Shown here: positions 10,376 through 19,907 of the stretch, one piece after another
How the letters are laid out: every line of letters starts with the position of its first letter
How positions within the stretch are numbered: the stretch's first letter is position 1
Assembly (NCBI GenBank): GCA_001683735.1
Contig: LUGG01000037.1
Coordinates: 1-41,684 of the forward strand
Direction: 5' to 3'
Length of the DNA stretch: 41,684 nucleotides
Origin: Grifola frondosa
Lineage: Eukaryota > Basidiomycota > Agaricomycetes > Polyporales > Grifolaceae
The notes under the pieces: model-generated
The model's database searches: none
What the model was told of the DNA's origin: nothing
The model's input: only the letters and a program-made list of their open reading frames with translations
Program-made: the position numbers and the translations under genes

Positions 10376-10989
10376 CCGTCGAGATCGAGGATGAAGGCGA
10401 TCTCGCGCATACGGCCGTAGGTGAGCTTCTCCTTAAAAACAACGCCGAGCTTCTCAAAGCGCGCGCAGGCGGCGTCGACGTCCGGGGCTGTGATGGCGAT
10501 GTGACCGAAGCCCTTGCCTGGGTCTGCGTTGCCCGAGGTGTAGCCGTCGAAGTCGGGGTCGCTTTCCGCGCCGTGGTTGTGCGTCAGCTCGAGCACACCT
10601 ACCGGGGGGTGAGAAAGGATGGGAGGGAGTAGAGGGAGTGGGGAACGGACCTTCGCGGTTGAAGCAGGAGCCTTTCTTGGCCTTGGCGGAGAGCATGCCG
10701 CCAGAGTGGTCGTACCCAAGGAGGTATAGCGTGAAGGTGTCGAAGCTGTGGTCTGGAGCAGATAAGCGTATGTTGGATGCAAGATTAGGGAGTGTGATGG
10801 GCGGAAGGCGTACGGGAGAGGAGGTCCATGCTGAGAATGTGCATGCTGGTGGTTAGACTGTGTCGGTGAGTAGCCGGACCATGGGACATGCACCTCTGCA
10901 TAGAAGCGGATGGATCACTGAGGCTCCTTGACGCGGATCATGGTGTGGTTGAACTGCACATTGTGGATGTCGGGGTCAGGTCGGGACAT
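10376..10989 (-). pseudogene. Glyoxalase I (lactoylglutathione lyase) pseudogene
   Basis: Minus-strand exons encode a start MSRPDPDIHNVQ with FNHTMIRVKEPQ (10,894-10,989), then [18 protein letters not shown] and [14 protein letters not shown] (10,651-10,752), then [23 protein letters not shown] and [10 protein letters not shown] (10,376-10,598). Glyoxalase I isomerises the glutathione-methylglyoxal hemithioacetal in the cytosol. Metal ligands expected in NHTMIR, LELTH and GFGHI are visible; the last Glu, normally just after DLDG, is absent because the gene ends there. A TGA stop at 10915-10917 interrupts PQ.SIRFYAE and could come from a CGA codon by C-to-T change. The segment around VLGM is missing. 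It lies directly downstream of the dioxygenase relic, in the same direction. Confidence 0.85.
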
Positions 10990-11109
10990 ATACTGCACGA
11001 GCGATACGGACGCAGTGGGGCGTCCGTCCGACTGGGCTGGCTGGGTTGCGCATAGACAGAGCCAAGGAGCGTAAGAGCTGTGAACATAGCCCGCATGGTG
11101 GTATCCGTG

Positions 11110-11827
11110 TGTCTCACGCAGGCTGTGTGCAGGGTATCGACGAAGATGTTCGCGCCGTCCGCGACGCGCTGCGGAGGCAGTGGAGGATCCGGTAGCGCGG
11201 CGGGTGCTGAAAGTATCTGGAGAAACCATGTCAAACATGAGACGGGAGAGAAATGACGACACGTATGCAGGAGGTCTCGCCGCAGAACGTCGCGTGGATC
11301 GCGCCGAGCATCCCCGCGAGCGAGCGCAGCTCACGGGCCTTGTTGAATGCCGGTATGTTCGGCACACCGGTGGGAACAGCAGGCCATAGCGCGTAACCTG
11401 TGTGAGTGTGGCCAGCAGGCCCGCTGAGCCGATGTTCACATACAGCAGGAAGAAGTCTAGCGCCATCTTGAAGTGCGCGGCGTCCCACTGCTCGAAGTCG
11501 ACGTCGCGGTGGAATGCATGCAGCATGCTTGGGGACAAATAGCAGTCCAGCAATTCAGGAGGGTAGTGGGAACGGTATCCGGATGCCCAGGTTATTTCAC
11601 GCCATCGTCGGCGATCGTGAGGCTGCCGTGGGTGGGGTGGACGTCAGCGGGAATGTTGGAGGTGTGGTGCAGCTTCTGGTTTATGGATGGCTGGAGGCAG
11701 CACGGGCATTGGTAGGAGTCACGCAGCCAGCGCGCCTGGTAGGCCCAAGCAGGTGGTGACAACTGCGTTGTTTTCTCCAGACTCTTGCATGCTCGTTTGT
11801 ATGTACTTCGATCCCAACATCACTCAT
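11110..11827 (-). pseudogene. Gamma-butyrobetaine / trimethyllysine dioxygenase-like fragment
   Basis: Minus-strand frames give WLRDSYQCPCCLQP..QKLHHTSNIP (11,659-11,740), the Cys-rich N-terminal domain typical of the BBOX/TMLH family of carnitine-biosynthesis dioxygenases. They continue with DGVK, SHYPPELLDC, PNIPAFNKARELRSLAGMLG, CGET, PPRYRILHCLR and DGANIFVDTLHTA. The frame changes several times. The fragment stops soon after DTLHTA, so most of the C-terminal catalytic fold, including the final iron-binding His, is gone. A possible start ATG is at 11825-11827. Which of the two enzymes it was cannot be decided from the remnant. Confidence 0.65.
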
Positions 11828-12119
11828 GATTCAAGATGTGAATGATTCAAAAAAGAAATTTATCAATTCTGACAGTAGTGAGACAAAGTCTGTTTACAAA
11901 AACAAGCATTCCGGTTAGAGAAACAAAAAGGCGAGGCTGGGAGATGAAAATTTGCTTACCTAGTGAGTACACAAGGAGAAAAAGGCGAAGGCCCCTCTCC
12001 TCTGACCACTCACCAGGTAAAGAGCTCCCGAGCCTCAGTCCGCGAAGAAGGCGGACTGATAGCCACCCATACAAGTTGGATGCATCTGAACTCGATGAAA
12101 AGGAAGTACAATAGTTAAC
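11828..12119. other. Intergenic, no gene assigned
   Basis: A 90-residue Arg/Lys/Ser-rich plus-strand frame (11,842-12,114) is open but has no recognised motif. It ends where the next minus-strand gene ends. Treated as noncoding. Confidence 0.35.
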
Positions 12120-12940
12120 ATATCTAAGACATATTTGTGGGCTTGGCCACAGCACCAGGCTCTTCCATAGCAATAAGCCTAAGGCTCAATTCTTCTAGTT
12201 CCTCTTGCATCTGCGACATCTCCGCAATGATCAAATTTCGGAAGATTTGAAAGTCCATAGGCTGAAGCATATTCAAATCTGCATGAGATCCGCTGTTGGG
12301 GGCAACGGAGCCTGAGAGGAGGGTTTCTGCGAAACATGTTGGTGGCTGGTGGCGGCAGAGGAGGCCGAATTGGTCCTGGCCCTTTTGGCGGACACTGCGC
12401 CGATGTTGCCAGCGTTGGCCTCTCGTGGGCGTTTGGTCCCTGTCAAAGATGATTAGCTATAGGAAGGAAACAATGTCAAAACTCACCTTTCCCGAGGGCA
12501 TTTACTGCTGCTAAGTCCTGTGGAGTGGCAGGATGAGCTATCTGGGCGTCCCCAGAACCATCCTCAGGATGGGAGGAAGGCGGAGCTGTATAGTCCGACG
12601 CAAACACCGGAGCGGCAGAGGGGTTAAGGGAAGGAACGCTTAGCGGCAAGGACGAAGACGAAGCGGCCGCGGGACCGGGAGCAGGAGGAGGAGGCGGCGG
12701 GGGAAGGAGCAGCGACGTTAGTGTAGACCATCTAGCCTCGGACGGAGGCGGGCAATCTACAGCAGTTCTGGGATTGAGTATAATGGTGCCCTCTGCAAGT
12801 CTAACCCTCTCCTGATCCTCCTCATTGGGCTTGCCAAAGCGCTTAATCCAAAGCATCTGCATTTTTAGAATGTCACAATTGATGGGTATATGGCGGGCAT
12901 ACCAGGTGGACGAGTCTTTGGGTACTTGTAGTATGAGTCA
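12120..12940 (-). pseudogene. Uncharacterised minus-strand gene related to the 5.3-7.2 kb gene
   Basis: Reads TWYARHIPINCDILKMQMLW and IKRFGKPNEEDQERVRLAEG, then a Pro-rich stretch (LLLPPPPPPPAPGPAA), then ALGK. An intron follows (GTGAGT..TGACAG, about 12,432-12,484), then GTKRPREANAGNIGAVSAKR. A second frame ends in a coiled-coil tail, EMSQMQEELEELSLRLIAME, and stops at KPTNMS. The KRPRE..AKR motif and coiled-coil end match the gag-like gene at 5,326-7,153, suggesting one expanded family. No cysteine cluster is visible here. The true start is not found, and one frameshift near 12,290 is needed to reach the coiled coil. Function unknown. Confidence 0.45.
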
Positions 12941-13250
12941 TAATAAGTCAAAGCCAAGTTTAGGGAGAGAAAATAGTCTTCGTGTGAGAGGCGGCTTGTT
13001 TGGCTCAATTTGCCATGAGCGCCCGCAACCGAACCGCGAACCATCAGTCAAAATTGCCGCACAACTTTTCAGCGCCCGCTTGGCGACCGGTCGCTGACCG
13101 TCACCACATCACTACAAACGCACGCATTGCCGAAACGTCGGCGACTCCCTCCCATATGCGCAACCTAACTGAGTATATACTATGTAGTGGGTAATGGGAT
13201 TGTTTCCGGTAGTGGGATTGACAGCCGATAGTGGGATTAATCTTGGATAG

Positions 13251-14307
13251 CAGGCTCCTAGAACCAGCCCTCGCTACCACGTTCACGTTGCTACATATGT
13301 TTTGTGAAGATTATGTAACATGTTAATAAAAGATTTTTTAATAAGGAAAATTACCGGATTAAGAAATTTGAACAAGAGCAAGTGAACGCGCTAGGACGGC
13401 TGGCCAGAAACATCGACCGAGATCCCCGAGCGCTGATAACCAACACAAACCAGGGCGACGGCACCTTGCATGACGGCTCCAGCAGCTCACTTCAAGGGTA
13501 CGTCTTGGGGTCCTCACACATACGTCGTGCAGATTTTTAACTAAGTTCGACGTAATGCAATCATGTCTTCCTCATCATCAAAATGGTCCATCACTCGAAT
13601 ACGTGACCTCAGCAATATCGAATCACTCAAGCTGCTCATGTGTTGCATTCGAAACATTGAAGTGTAAGCCAGTTTTCTTTGTCAACTCCGTGATTTTTTT
13701 CGCATACTCCTTCACAGAGCAACATGCCCAGTGCGAAACAGCTCCCCTAGGATACGGGTGCTTGTTCAAAGCTTCTATTATCTCCTCCGTGCTCTGTAAA
13801 AAGTCTGATATTGCTGATTTATGAAGTAATTCTTCGTTACATAATAATGAAAGAAAAAGCTCTGGAAGTGTTGTGCCATATTGATCCACAATTGCAAGAG
13901 AGCTTTCGAGGTCATTTGTTGTGAGCAACATGTTGGAGTCCGACAGAACAGTTGCTGCACACATTTTCGGAGAGGATATGTATTCATTCCTAGTACATGT
14001 GGCTACTGCAAGGTAGCATTGTGGCATGAGGACCCCAAGATGTACCCTTGAAGTGAGCTGCTGGAGCTGTCATGCAAGATGACTTGCCATCACCCTGGTT
14101 TGTGTATGTGACTGTTAGTTATCAGTGCTCGGGGATCTCAGTCGATGTTTCTGGCCAGCCGTCCTAGTGTGTTCACTTGCTCTTGTTCAAATTTCTTAAT
14201 CTGGTAAATTTTCTTATTAAGAAATCTTTTATTAACATGTTACATAATCTTCACAAAACATATGTAGCAATGTGAACATGGTAGCGACGGCTGATTCTAG
14301 AAGCCTG
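13251..14307. mobile_element. Mutator-like, Pack-MULE-like element with long inverted arms
   Basis: The arms 13251-about 13517 and about 14027-14307 are inverted copies, roughly 92% identical by eye, starting CAGGCT(C/T)CTAGAA. The 9-bp direct repeat CTTGGATAG flanks it exactly (13242-13250 and 14308-14316). Long terminal inverted repeats plus a 9-bp target duplication are typical of Mutator-like elements. The interior encodes no transposase but carries a minus-strand open frame, as in gene-capturing Pack-MULEs. The left flank contains several TAGTGGGATT motifs. Confidence 0.85.
13623..14027 (-). pseudogene. Captured gene fragment inside the Mutator-like element
   Basis: 134-codon frame starting at the inner edge of the right arm and filling the unique interior. 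The composition looks protein-like (CAATVLSDSNMLLTT, LPELFLSLLCNEELLHKSA, ITELTKKTGLHFNVS). Similar reading continues past the stop for about 15 residues. I do not recognise the family. The fragment may come from a host gene, or could be an element-specific product. Confidence 0.45.
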
Positions 14308-14316
14308 CTTGGATAG

Positions 14317-14579
14317 TGGGATTTGTGTTCCAGTCTTCCGGCCAGCTGTTACCGTAGTCCACTGGAAGATATGTTCACATTGGATATGTTCTTCCCACAG
14401 TTCATCTCTTTGGATGTGTGACCATTACTCCCTTGTTGTGAAACATATTCCATGATATAACTCATTTTTATTCACACGAAACATACAGTTGTATTCATAG
14501 AAATGCTCTTAAGCCTGGAGGTTTGCCAACAACCTTTTTACTATCAAGCAAATTCTATTATGGGTTTTTAGCTACATTG
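14317..14579. other. Intergenic, no gene seen
   Basis: AT-rich spacer with no supported gene or RNA. Confidence 0.4.
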
Positions 14580-14804
14580 CATCAGCAAAACTTGAATTTT
14601 CCTTTTAGTTACTTTTTGCTACTTAAAATGCTTATTTAAGAAAATTAAGAAGAAAAAGGAACAAAAGGAGGGCTCGCTCCTTTTTTTTTTTTACTTAAAA
14701 AGTGTCCAAAAAAGGGAAATTTTTATGTTAATAAAGAAGAAAAGAACTGAAAAGAACTAAGAAGAGCCCAAAGAGTGACAAGGAAAATTCAAGTTTTGCT
14801 GATG
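14580..14804. mobile_element. Palindromic MITE, family P copy 2
   Basis: The ends CATCAGCAAAACTTGAATTT and its inverted counterpart (AAATTCAAGTTTTGCTGATG) are near-perfect. The interior is A/T-rich with a T-run near 14,682. It shares the CATCAGCAAAAC terminus with copies at 3,254 and 15,031. No target duplication was established. Confidence 0.75.
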
Positions 14805-15030
14805 ACCTTCCCGGAGCTTCCAGACAATGATATCCAACTTGATAGCTCTCTGTTCAAGCTTTACAATGCTGCTGCAGGGCGTTTAGGATATAACCATCAT
14901 CAACTGTATTCATGTTGGGATTCCTTGGGTGTCTATTTTAAAATACAAATATAAATGATATGACACTTCAATAATAAACTTAATTATATCACCGAACACC
15001 AGAGTCATCCTCCGATTCAGAGATCAAATC

Positions 15031-15180
15031 CATCAGCAAAACTCAAACTTTGCTTTCTACTTTTTTTGTTTCTTTTTTTGCTTAAAAAAGGATAAATAAA
15101 CGTAAAAACGATTGTTGAAGAGAAAATCAGAAATATAAGTAAGGTAAGTAATGTAAGAAAATCGTGATAGCTCCCGGCGC
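15031..15180. mobile_element. Palindromic MITE, family P copy 3, one end only
   Basis: It begins CATCAGCAAAACTCAAACTT followed by a T-rich interior like the other two copies. No matching inverted right end is found before the LTR element, so it is truncated. The right limit is approximate. Confidence 0.5.
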
Positions 15181-16012
15181 TTCACGTAAAGTCAAACAAA
15201 GGACTCTAAAATAAAATTAAGCAAAGAGCACTCGGGTGCCAATGTTCGATATCAGTAGTCGTGTAAGATCATTAAGAAAAGAAATTGCTGCAAAGAACCA
15301 TAAACCAGAACAAACGAGAAAAGATAAATAACTGTAAGACAACCTTATTTTGATTGTGTCTCTTAGAGTGCTTTTGCCGCTTTTCACATACAAAAAATGA
15401 TATTTAAGAGAAACCAAAAGTAGTAAGAAGAATGGGTCACAAATACCAGGATCCCACTTAACGCAGCAATGGTGAGGCGGTGTATAGAGAGCGAGATGGT
15501 GATACGATGGCCCTAACTACGCGGATCAAATCATTTTCGCATTTCGAACCTCTGACGATCACCCAGGAGCTACACTCTATTTCAATAGGATCACACCTGC
15601 GATTACATCATCACAGGTCATCTAAACAATAACTCTACACCTCGTTGCGATGCGCAGCAAGCTGAGCATCACCTACCGATACTTCGCATACTCAATATTC
15701 ACACGATACGTCATATTCAAATTCAAATCCACCTCATGGCGACGTGCGACGTGTCAAAAACACTTGCGACCCAATTGTTCGAAGTCCTACATGCATCTAC
15801 CTGGCGGATCACACGCGTCGAACTTGATCCCAGTCCTTTCGGCTCTTACCCAGTCTCTGATTACTTCCATAACCGATTTAGCTACGCCACGCGACTCCAC
15901 ACGTCAATGCGGCATCGCGACTATCGTCCGTGGCACATTCCGGGCCGTACTACCAGTGCGACACGTTCCCTTTTACAATAAACACCCCGAGAAGGCCCGC
16001 GTCTACTCACGC
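15181..16012. other. Left flank of the LTR element, no gene assigned
   Basis: A 137-residue plus-strand frame (15,650-16,063) is open but runs into the LTR and has no recognised motif. The right flank after 36,596 does not continue it in any obvious way. Confidence 0.35.
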
Positions 16013-16888
16013 TGTCGTGCACCAAAATGGATTGGTACTCGAACATGGCAATGTGACCATTGATCAGCACATCTCAAGTCTGGCACCACTAGCATCTCAT
16101 ACTCATTAGGAAAGGATGTCAATATTCCAGTAATCCTACGAAAAGAAGTACTACACAGAATCAGATCTATACTACTTCTTCAGGCCCAAAAGAAATCCTC
16201 ATCCTCCCTAAATATAGTAGTCAAGAGATGGGATGTACCAAGGCACCGAATCACATAAAGGCGTTTGCGATATAATCGTGGAAACCGAGTGTGGAAACGT
16301 CGCAGATTGAATAAAGTGCGGAGAGGGACATGGTCATCATTAGTAATGCGCCGAAGAAGTTGCTTGAGATAGCTCTCCCCGAGATAGAGAATGAACCGGT
16401 CAGGATATCCGATATGTACCGAACGGCCATCACTCCGAAGTCGTCCCAGTACTCGAATATCATGACGAATCTGCCTAGCCCCGATGTCGAGTGCATCAGC
16501 AACAGCCCGAGAATGAACGATGAAGTCGTAGCGAGTTTCAGCAGAGAGTTCAAAGAAGGACACTATATCAATCGAAATGGCTGATCAGTAGCTTGCTCAA
16601 TTAGTTACGATGAGCAAACTACGCAGGCAACTGACTGTTGGAATAAATGTATTGCGATACGAATCTATTCCAACTATAAAGTCAACAACGTTTCATCGAT
16701 ATACTTATCACCAATAATCCTATAACATACCTATTGTAGACACAATTGGCAATGTTAGGTGACAGCAAAGTCAAGTGCTAGTCACTTATCAAAAGGATTA
16801 CGCAGTGTCAGCCATATCGAGAATATGTCACGTGTTATGACCTATATCCATTAATTTCGAGCAACAAGGCTATGTACGAATATGGTCA

Positions 16889-17287
16889 ATGTCGATTACA
16901 TTTCGTCATTATATCCTCATTTATTTCGTCCACTGTCAGTTACTCCCAACTTTCGTCATGATTCCAAGCAGTTCTCTATATGAACACCCTCTCTCTCAAA
17001 GTGTCACTTATGAAGACACTAACGCATTAGAAGAGGAGACTATAGCAGAAGAAAGTGAGAAATCAGAAGAGCATATTGATGAAGAATTAGAAGATGGCCT
17101 TTACGCTCCCCCACCCAAGCTGGTAATACAAAGACCTGCAGGAAAGAGAGCATGGCAGAAAAGGAGTTATCAGATTGGTCAGAAGATAGGATGGAAACCA
17201 CATCATCGAGACAGCATACCCTTGCGAGTTTCCATGATGAAGAAAATAATGATAAAGAAGCAAGCTGCAAAAGAAAGTGCAGGATAA
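16889..17287 (+). CDS. Open frame in the LTR U3 region (132 codons), function unknown
   Basis: Present in both LTRs (also 34,686-35,084) with one residue changed. Hydrophobic start (YILIYFVHCQLLPTFVMI), then an acidic stretch (EEETIAEESEKSEEHIDEEL), then a basic tail rich in Lys/Arg. The acidic part weakly resembles the start of the small gene at 29,249 (LEETLAEK). High LTR identity means conservation here says nothing about selection. It may be a chance frame. Confidence 0.3.
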   Translation: MSITFRHYILIYFVHCQLLPTFVMIPSSSLYEHPLSQSVTYEDTNALEEETIAEESEKSEEHIDEELEDGLYAPPPKLVIQRPAGKRAWQKRSYQIGQKIGWKPHHRDSIPLRVSMMKKIMIKKQAAKESAG

Positions 17288-17460
17288 TTAGGGACACATC
17301 TATGCTATGCAAAGACTTATCCCATTCCTCTCTATTTGCACACATTTGTCATTACTCAGCACATTTCACCAAATCCATATCATATAATCTGGATTGGATC
17401 AGCAAATGGACACTGTGGCAACTGTGACATGGACAAATAGACCTGTGGCTTCATATTCAT

Positions 17461-17620
17461 GAACATTCCGGAATAACCTAGCAGAGAAGAAGTTTCCGGA
17501 ACCTTCCAGAAGAATACAGTCTTCAAAAGAAGGACTTTAATCGAAATTTCTACTTCAGAATGTCCTGGAATAATCCAGAAGCTCAAGGAAATTTCCAGAA
17601 TATTCTGACAGATTCCAGAA
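17461..17620 (+). promoter_or_regulatory. Heat-shock-element arrays in U3 (5' LTR)
   Basis: Units GAA/TTC alternate with 5-bp spacing, the binding pattern of heat-shock factor. GAACATTCCGGAA is at 17461-17473. The four-unit TTCCGGAACCTTCCAGAA is at 17494-17511. GAA-TTC-x-GAA is at 17543-17560. Six of seven phased units lie at 17588-17620 (GAA, TTC, GAA, TTC, x, TTC, GAA). They lie about 240-400 bp upstream of the TATA box. This suggests stress-induced transcription, as known for the heat-activated ONSEN element of Arabidopsis, which belongs to a different superfamily. Confidence 0.75.
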
Positions 17621-17862
17621 TAACATAGGATCATGGAGAACATCCTAGGGACTTATAGAACTTGGGAGAATTGTCCAGAAGGAGACAGAACTGTGCAGAA
17701 AATACTAGCAGGTTAGAGATGCTTCCAGCAACTTCCAAAAGCCATTCGTCAGCAGGAAAATTGGTGGATTGGTAAGCATTGGGAGTGGATTGGTAAGCAA
17801 GAAGGGGATTAGTCAGCCATAGAATAGAATAGAATAGAATAGAATGGAAGGATTCAGGAGGG

Positions 17863-17869
17863 TATATAA
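17863..17869 (+). promoter_or_regulatory. TATA box of the 5' LTR
   Basis: TATATAA within GGGTATATAAGGGCG. The expected start lies about 30 bp downstream, near the C-run at 17,911, which defines the likely U3/R border. The same box is in the 3' LTR at 35660-35666. Confidence 0.75.
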
Positions 17870-18016
17870 GGGCGAGCGAAAAATCGCCCAAATCATTCGA
17901 ATATATTCTTCCCCCCCAGATTCCTCCCTCAGTAGCACTCCCTCACAATTTATATTCTTTCTCTTAACTTGAGGCACATCAGAAGTATTGCCTAGGCCCA
18001 TCTGCTTACTAAGTAT

Positions 18017-18303
18017 TGACCTGGATTGTTAACTTGCCAAAGCAAGAGACTTTGGAAGTGCAAGTTCAGGCAAAAGGTTGAAGATTGTCAAGACCTTTGT
18101 TAGGACAGAGTTCTGTCACAAAGGAAGTTACCTAAATTGTCAACTGTCCAGACAAGAGATTCTGGAAGCACAAGGTTAGGAAAAGAAGATCAGAAGTTAC
18201 TGACCTAGATTGTTAGCTTGCCAAAGCAAGAGACTTTGGGAGCGCAAGTTTAGGCAGATTAGTTGTCAGACCTTTGTTAGGACAGAAGCCCTGTCGCAAA
18301 GGC
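18017..18303 (+). repeat. Repeated stem-loop leader in R/U5
   Basis: A unit of about 100 bp occurs at 18,017-18,127 and again at 18,201-18,303, with a partial related unit (18,128-18,180) between. Each full unit has two potential hairpins: CTTGC-CAAA-GCAAG, and CCTTTG..GGACAG..CTGTC..CAAAGG. A GGTGAG splice-donor-like sequence follows at 18,308. The same array is in the 3' LTR (about 35,814-36,105). A role in packaging, dimerisation or translation control is plausible but unproven. Confidence 0.65.
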
Positions 18304-18804
18304 ACCAGGTGAGCAGTGTTAAGAAAGAGTTTGTTATTGTTTGGATAGTTTCCTGTGAGTGGATTGAGGAGTATAAGTCTTGGAAAGAAGTCCAGGAGCA
18401 TTTCCCCATTCACCAGGCGGAATTCGTCTAGTAGCAAAGTACTGCACCAAGGCAGTGACTTTGTAGGAAGTTTGTAGTGTACTGACAGAGCAAGCTATTT
18501 AAGTCAAGCCTTGCTATTGTTTCTAGTCCCCATAGGTATATTTCGAGTAATCGAACACCGTAGAACGAAACCACAGAGCTTTGTGATCCTTGTGAAAAGT
18601 AGAAAGTACACTTTCACAACCGAACTCGACTGAGCCTCTGTCCGGAAAAGTAGGAAACCCCGTCAAGCTTGGTGCACCTGTCATTTCTAGGAAATAACCC
18701 CTCGCTATAAAACAAATATTACTCTCGTCAGATAGTCTTTTGATTGTTTGGTAAAAGTAGTGGTTGTTTAATACCGATCGCTGGAAATACACGACAAGGA
18801 GAGT

Positions 18805-18822
18805 TGGAGCCCACCGCGGGGG
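18805..18822 (+). other. tRNA primer-binding site
   Basis: Eight bases after the 5' LTR the sequence TGGAGCCCACCGCGGGGG begins. Its complement has the 3' end of a tRNA: CCA, discriminator U, acceptor strand GGTGGGC, T-stem CCCGC. Complementarity continues to 18,827 through a T-loop matching the TTCRANY consensus. Primer tRNA identity cannot be named without the host tRNA set. Confidence 0.8.
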
Positions 18823-18916
18823 TCGAAAGTTATTGAAGACAGTTGTAAAGACATACCTTTTCACAAGTTCAGTCAATCCCTGTGATTACGCCCAAGGCTA
18901 TACGTAGTTCGTTGCT

Positions 18917-19905
18917 ATGTATACCAACACGCAGAATTCAAACGCAGGCAGTCCTTTAATGGATAGTCAGTTTACGTCAGTTTCAAGTATGAAGTCAGTC
19001 ATGGACATGCCAGTCGAAGGCACCAAGACTGCCCCAAAGCGGTTTAAAGGAGATTCTGCAAAGTCAGACCTTTCCTTCCCACTTTGAGAAGTTGGCCACT
19101 TTGCATAGGCTTACCCCGGCAGAGAAATGTGAAAGGTTACAGATTATTGTTCACGTAGGTGAGAGAAACCATAGAAGGTTTCTCCAGTTTTAGGAATGGA
19201 AATTGGGATCAGTTAAAGGCGAACATTGAGATCTATTTCAATGCTGACCTTGAGTCAAAGAGGTTCCGCATAAAGGATCTTCAAGCCTTTGTTGCCCAGT
19301 TTAGACGAGAGAAGATATATGATTTGAAGGATGGAGAAGATACTTAGGAAGTTCATCCGGATTGCCGGATGGTTGAAGGGTCAACAAGGATCACGGATTT
19401 GATTATGCTTATTACTGTGGACCGGAATTTATTCCCCATTCCGCAAACAGCTAGAAGCCCGGATTCTTTTGACAAATCCAGCACATGATATGTCCCAGCC
19501 ATTTGAGCCAGATGCGATCTCTGAGCTGCGGAAAATCTTTGGGTTCAGATAGGTTTGATACGGAAAGACTAGGCTCTGAAGACATCTACGACCATGACTT
19601 GGTTGATGACGATGATTCAGATGATGAAGACGATGATAATGACAGGATTGAAAGGAAATGAAGGCAAAGAAGCGATTGGTTAAGGAGAAGGGTGGAAGGA
19701 ATGTTAGGTCCCACCAGAAGCAGAAGGATGATGACGAAGATGATGAAGATGATATTCCTATTAGCCATGGAGTGGTTAAGAAGGAAACTAGCAAGTTAGG
19801 CAAGCCATTGGGGAAAGTGACGAAAGGATTGCACCCCACTAAGGCAGAGAATGAGATGGATAAGCTTGTGTCACAGATGAAGGAGTTATCCTTGGAGGAC
19901 CCACA
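18917..19905 (+). pseudogene. Gag N-terminal/capsid region, frameshifted
   Basis: ATG 18917 opens MYTNTQNSNAGSPLM, which runs 56 codons to a stop at 19085-19087. Gag-like reading continues in other frames: SHFEKLATLHRLTPAEKCER, then ETIEGFSSFRNGNWDQLK and NADLESKRFRIKDLQAFVAQ (19,159-19,347), then PFEPDAISELRKIFGF, and a Lys/Asp/Glu-rich linker (19,640-19,900). This is the usual arrangement of a fungal Ty3/Gypsy capsid followed by a charged hinge. Several indels break it. Confidence 0.7.
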
Positions 19906-19907
19906 AT

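Larger units (their letters stand above)
16013..18796 (+). repeat. 5' long terminal repeat (2,784 bp)
   Basis: The start TGTCGTGCACC and end ACGACA are defined by where identity with the 3' LTR stops. The U3 region is unusually long (about 1.88 kb before the inferred transcription start). In order it holds open frames on both strands, arrays of heat-shock-type motifs, five tandem AGAAT pentamers (17821-17845), a TATA box, and then the R/U5 leader with repeated stem-loops. Confidence 0.95.

Noticed and set aside
16180..16563. 127-codon minus-strand gene in the LTR
   Set aside because: Arg-rich overlap of two other open frames in a stop-poor stretch; no motif, and conservation between the LTRs follows from their recent common origin.
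18309..18417. Intron in the LTR leader (GGTGAG to CACCAG)
   Set aside because: Only the two splice-like sites support it; no coding frame needs it. Left as a possibility for RNA data.
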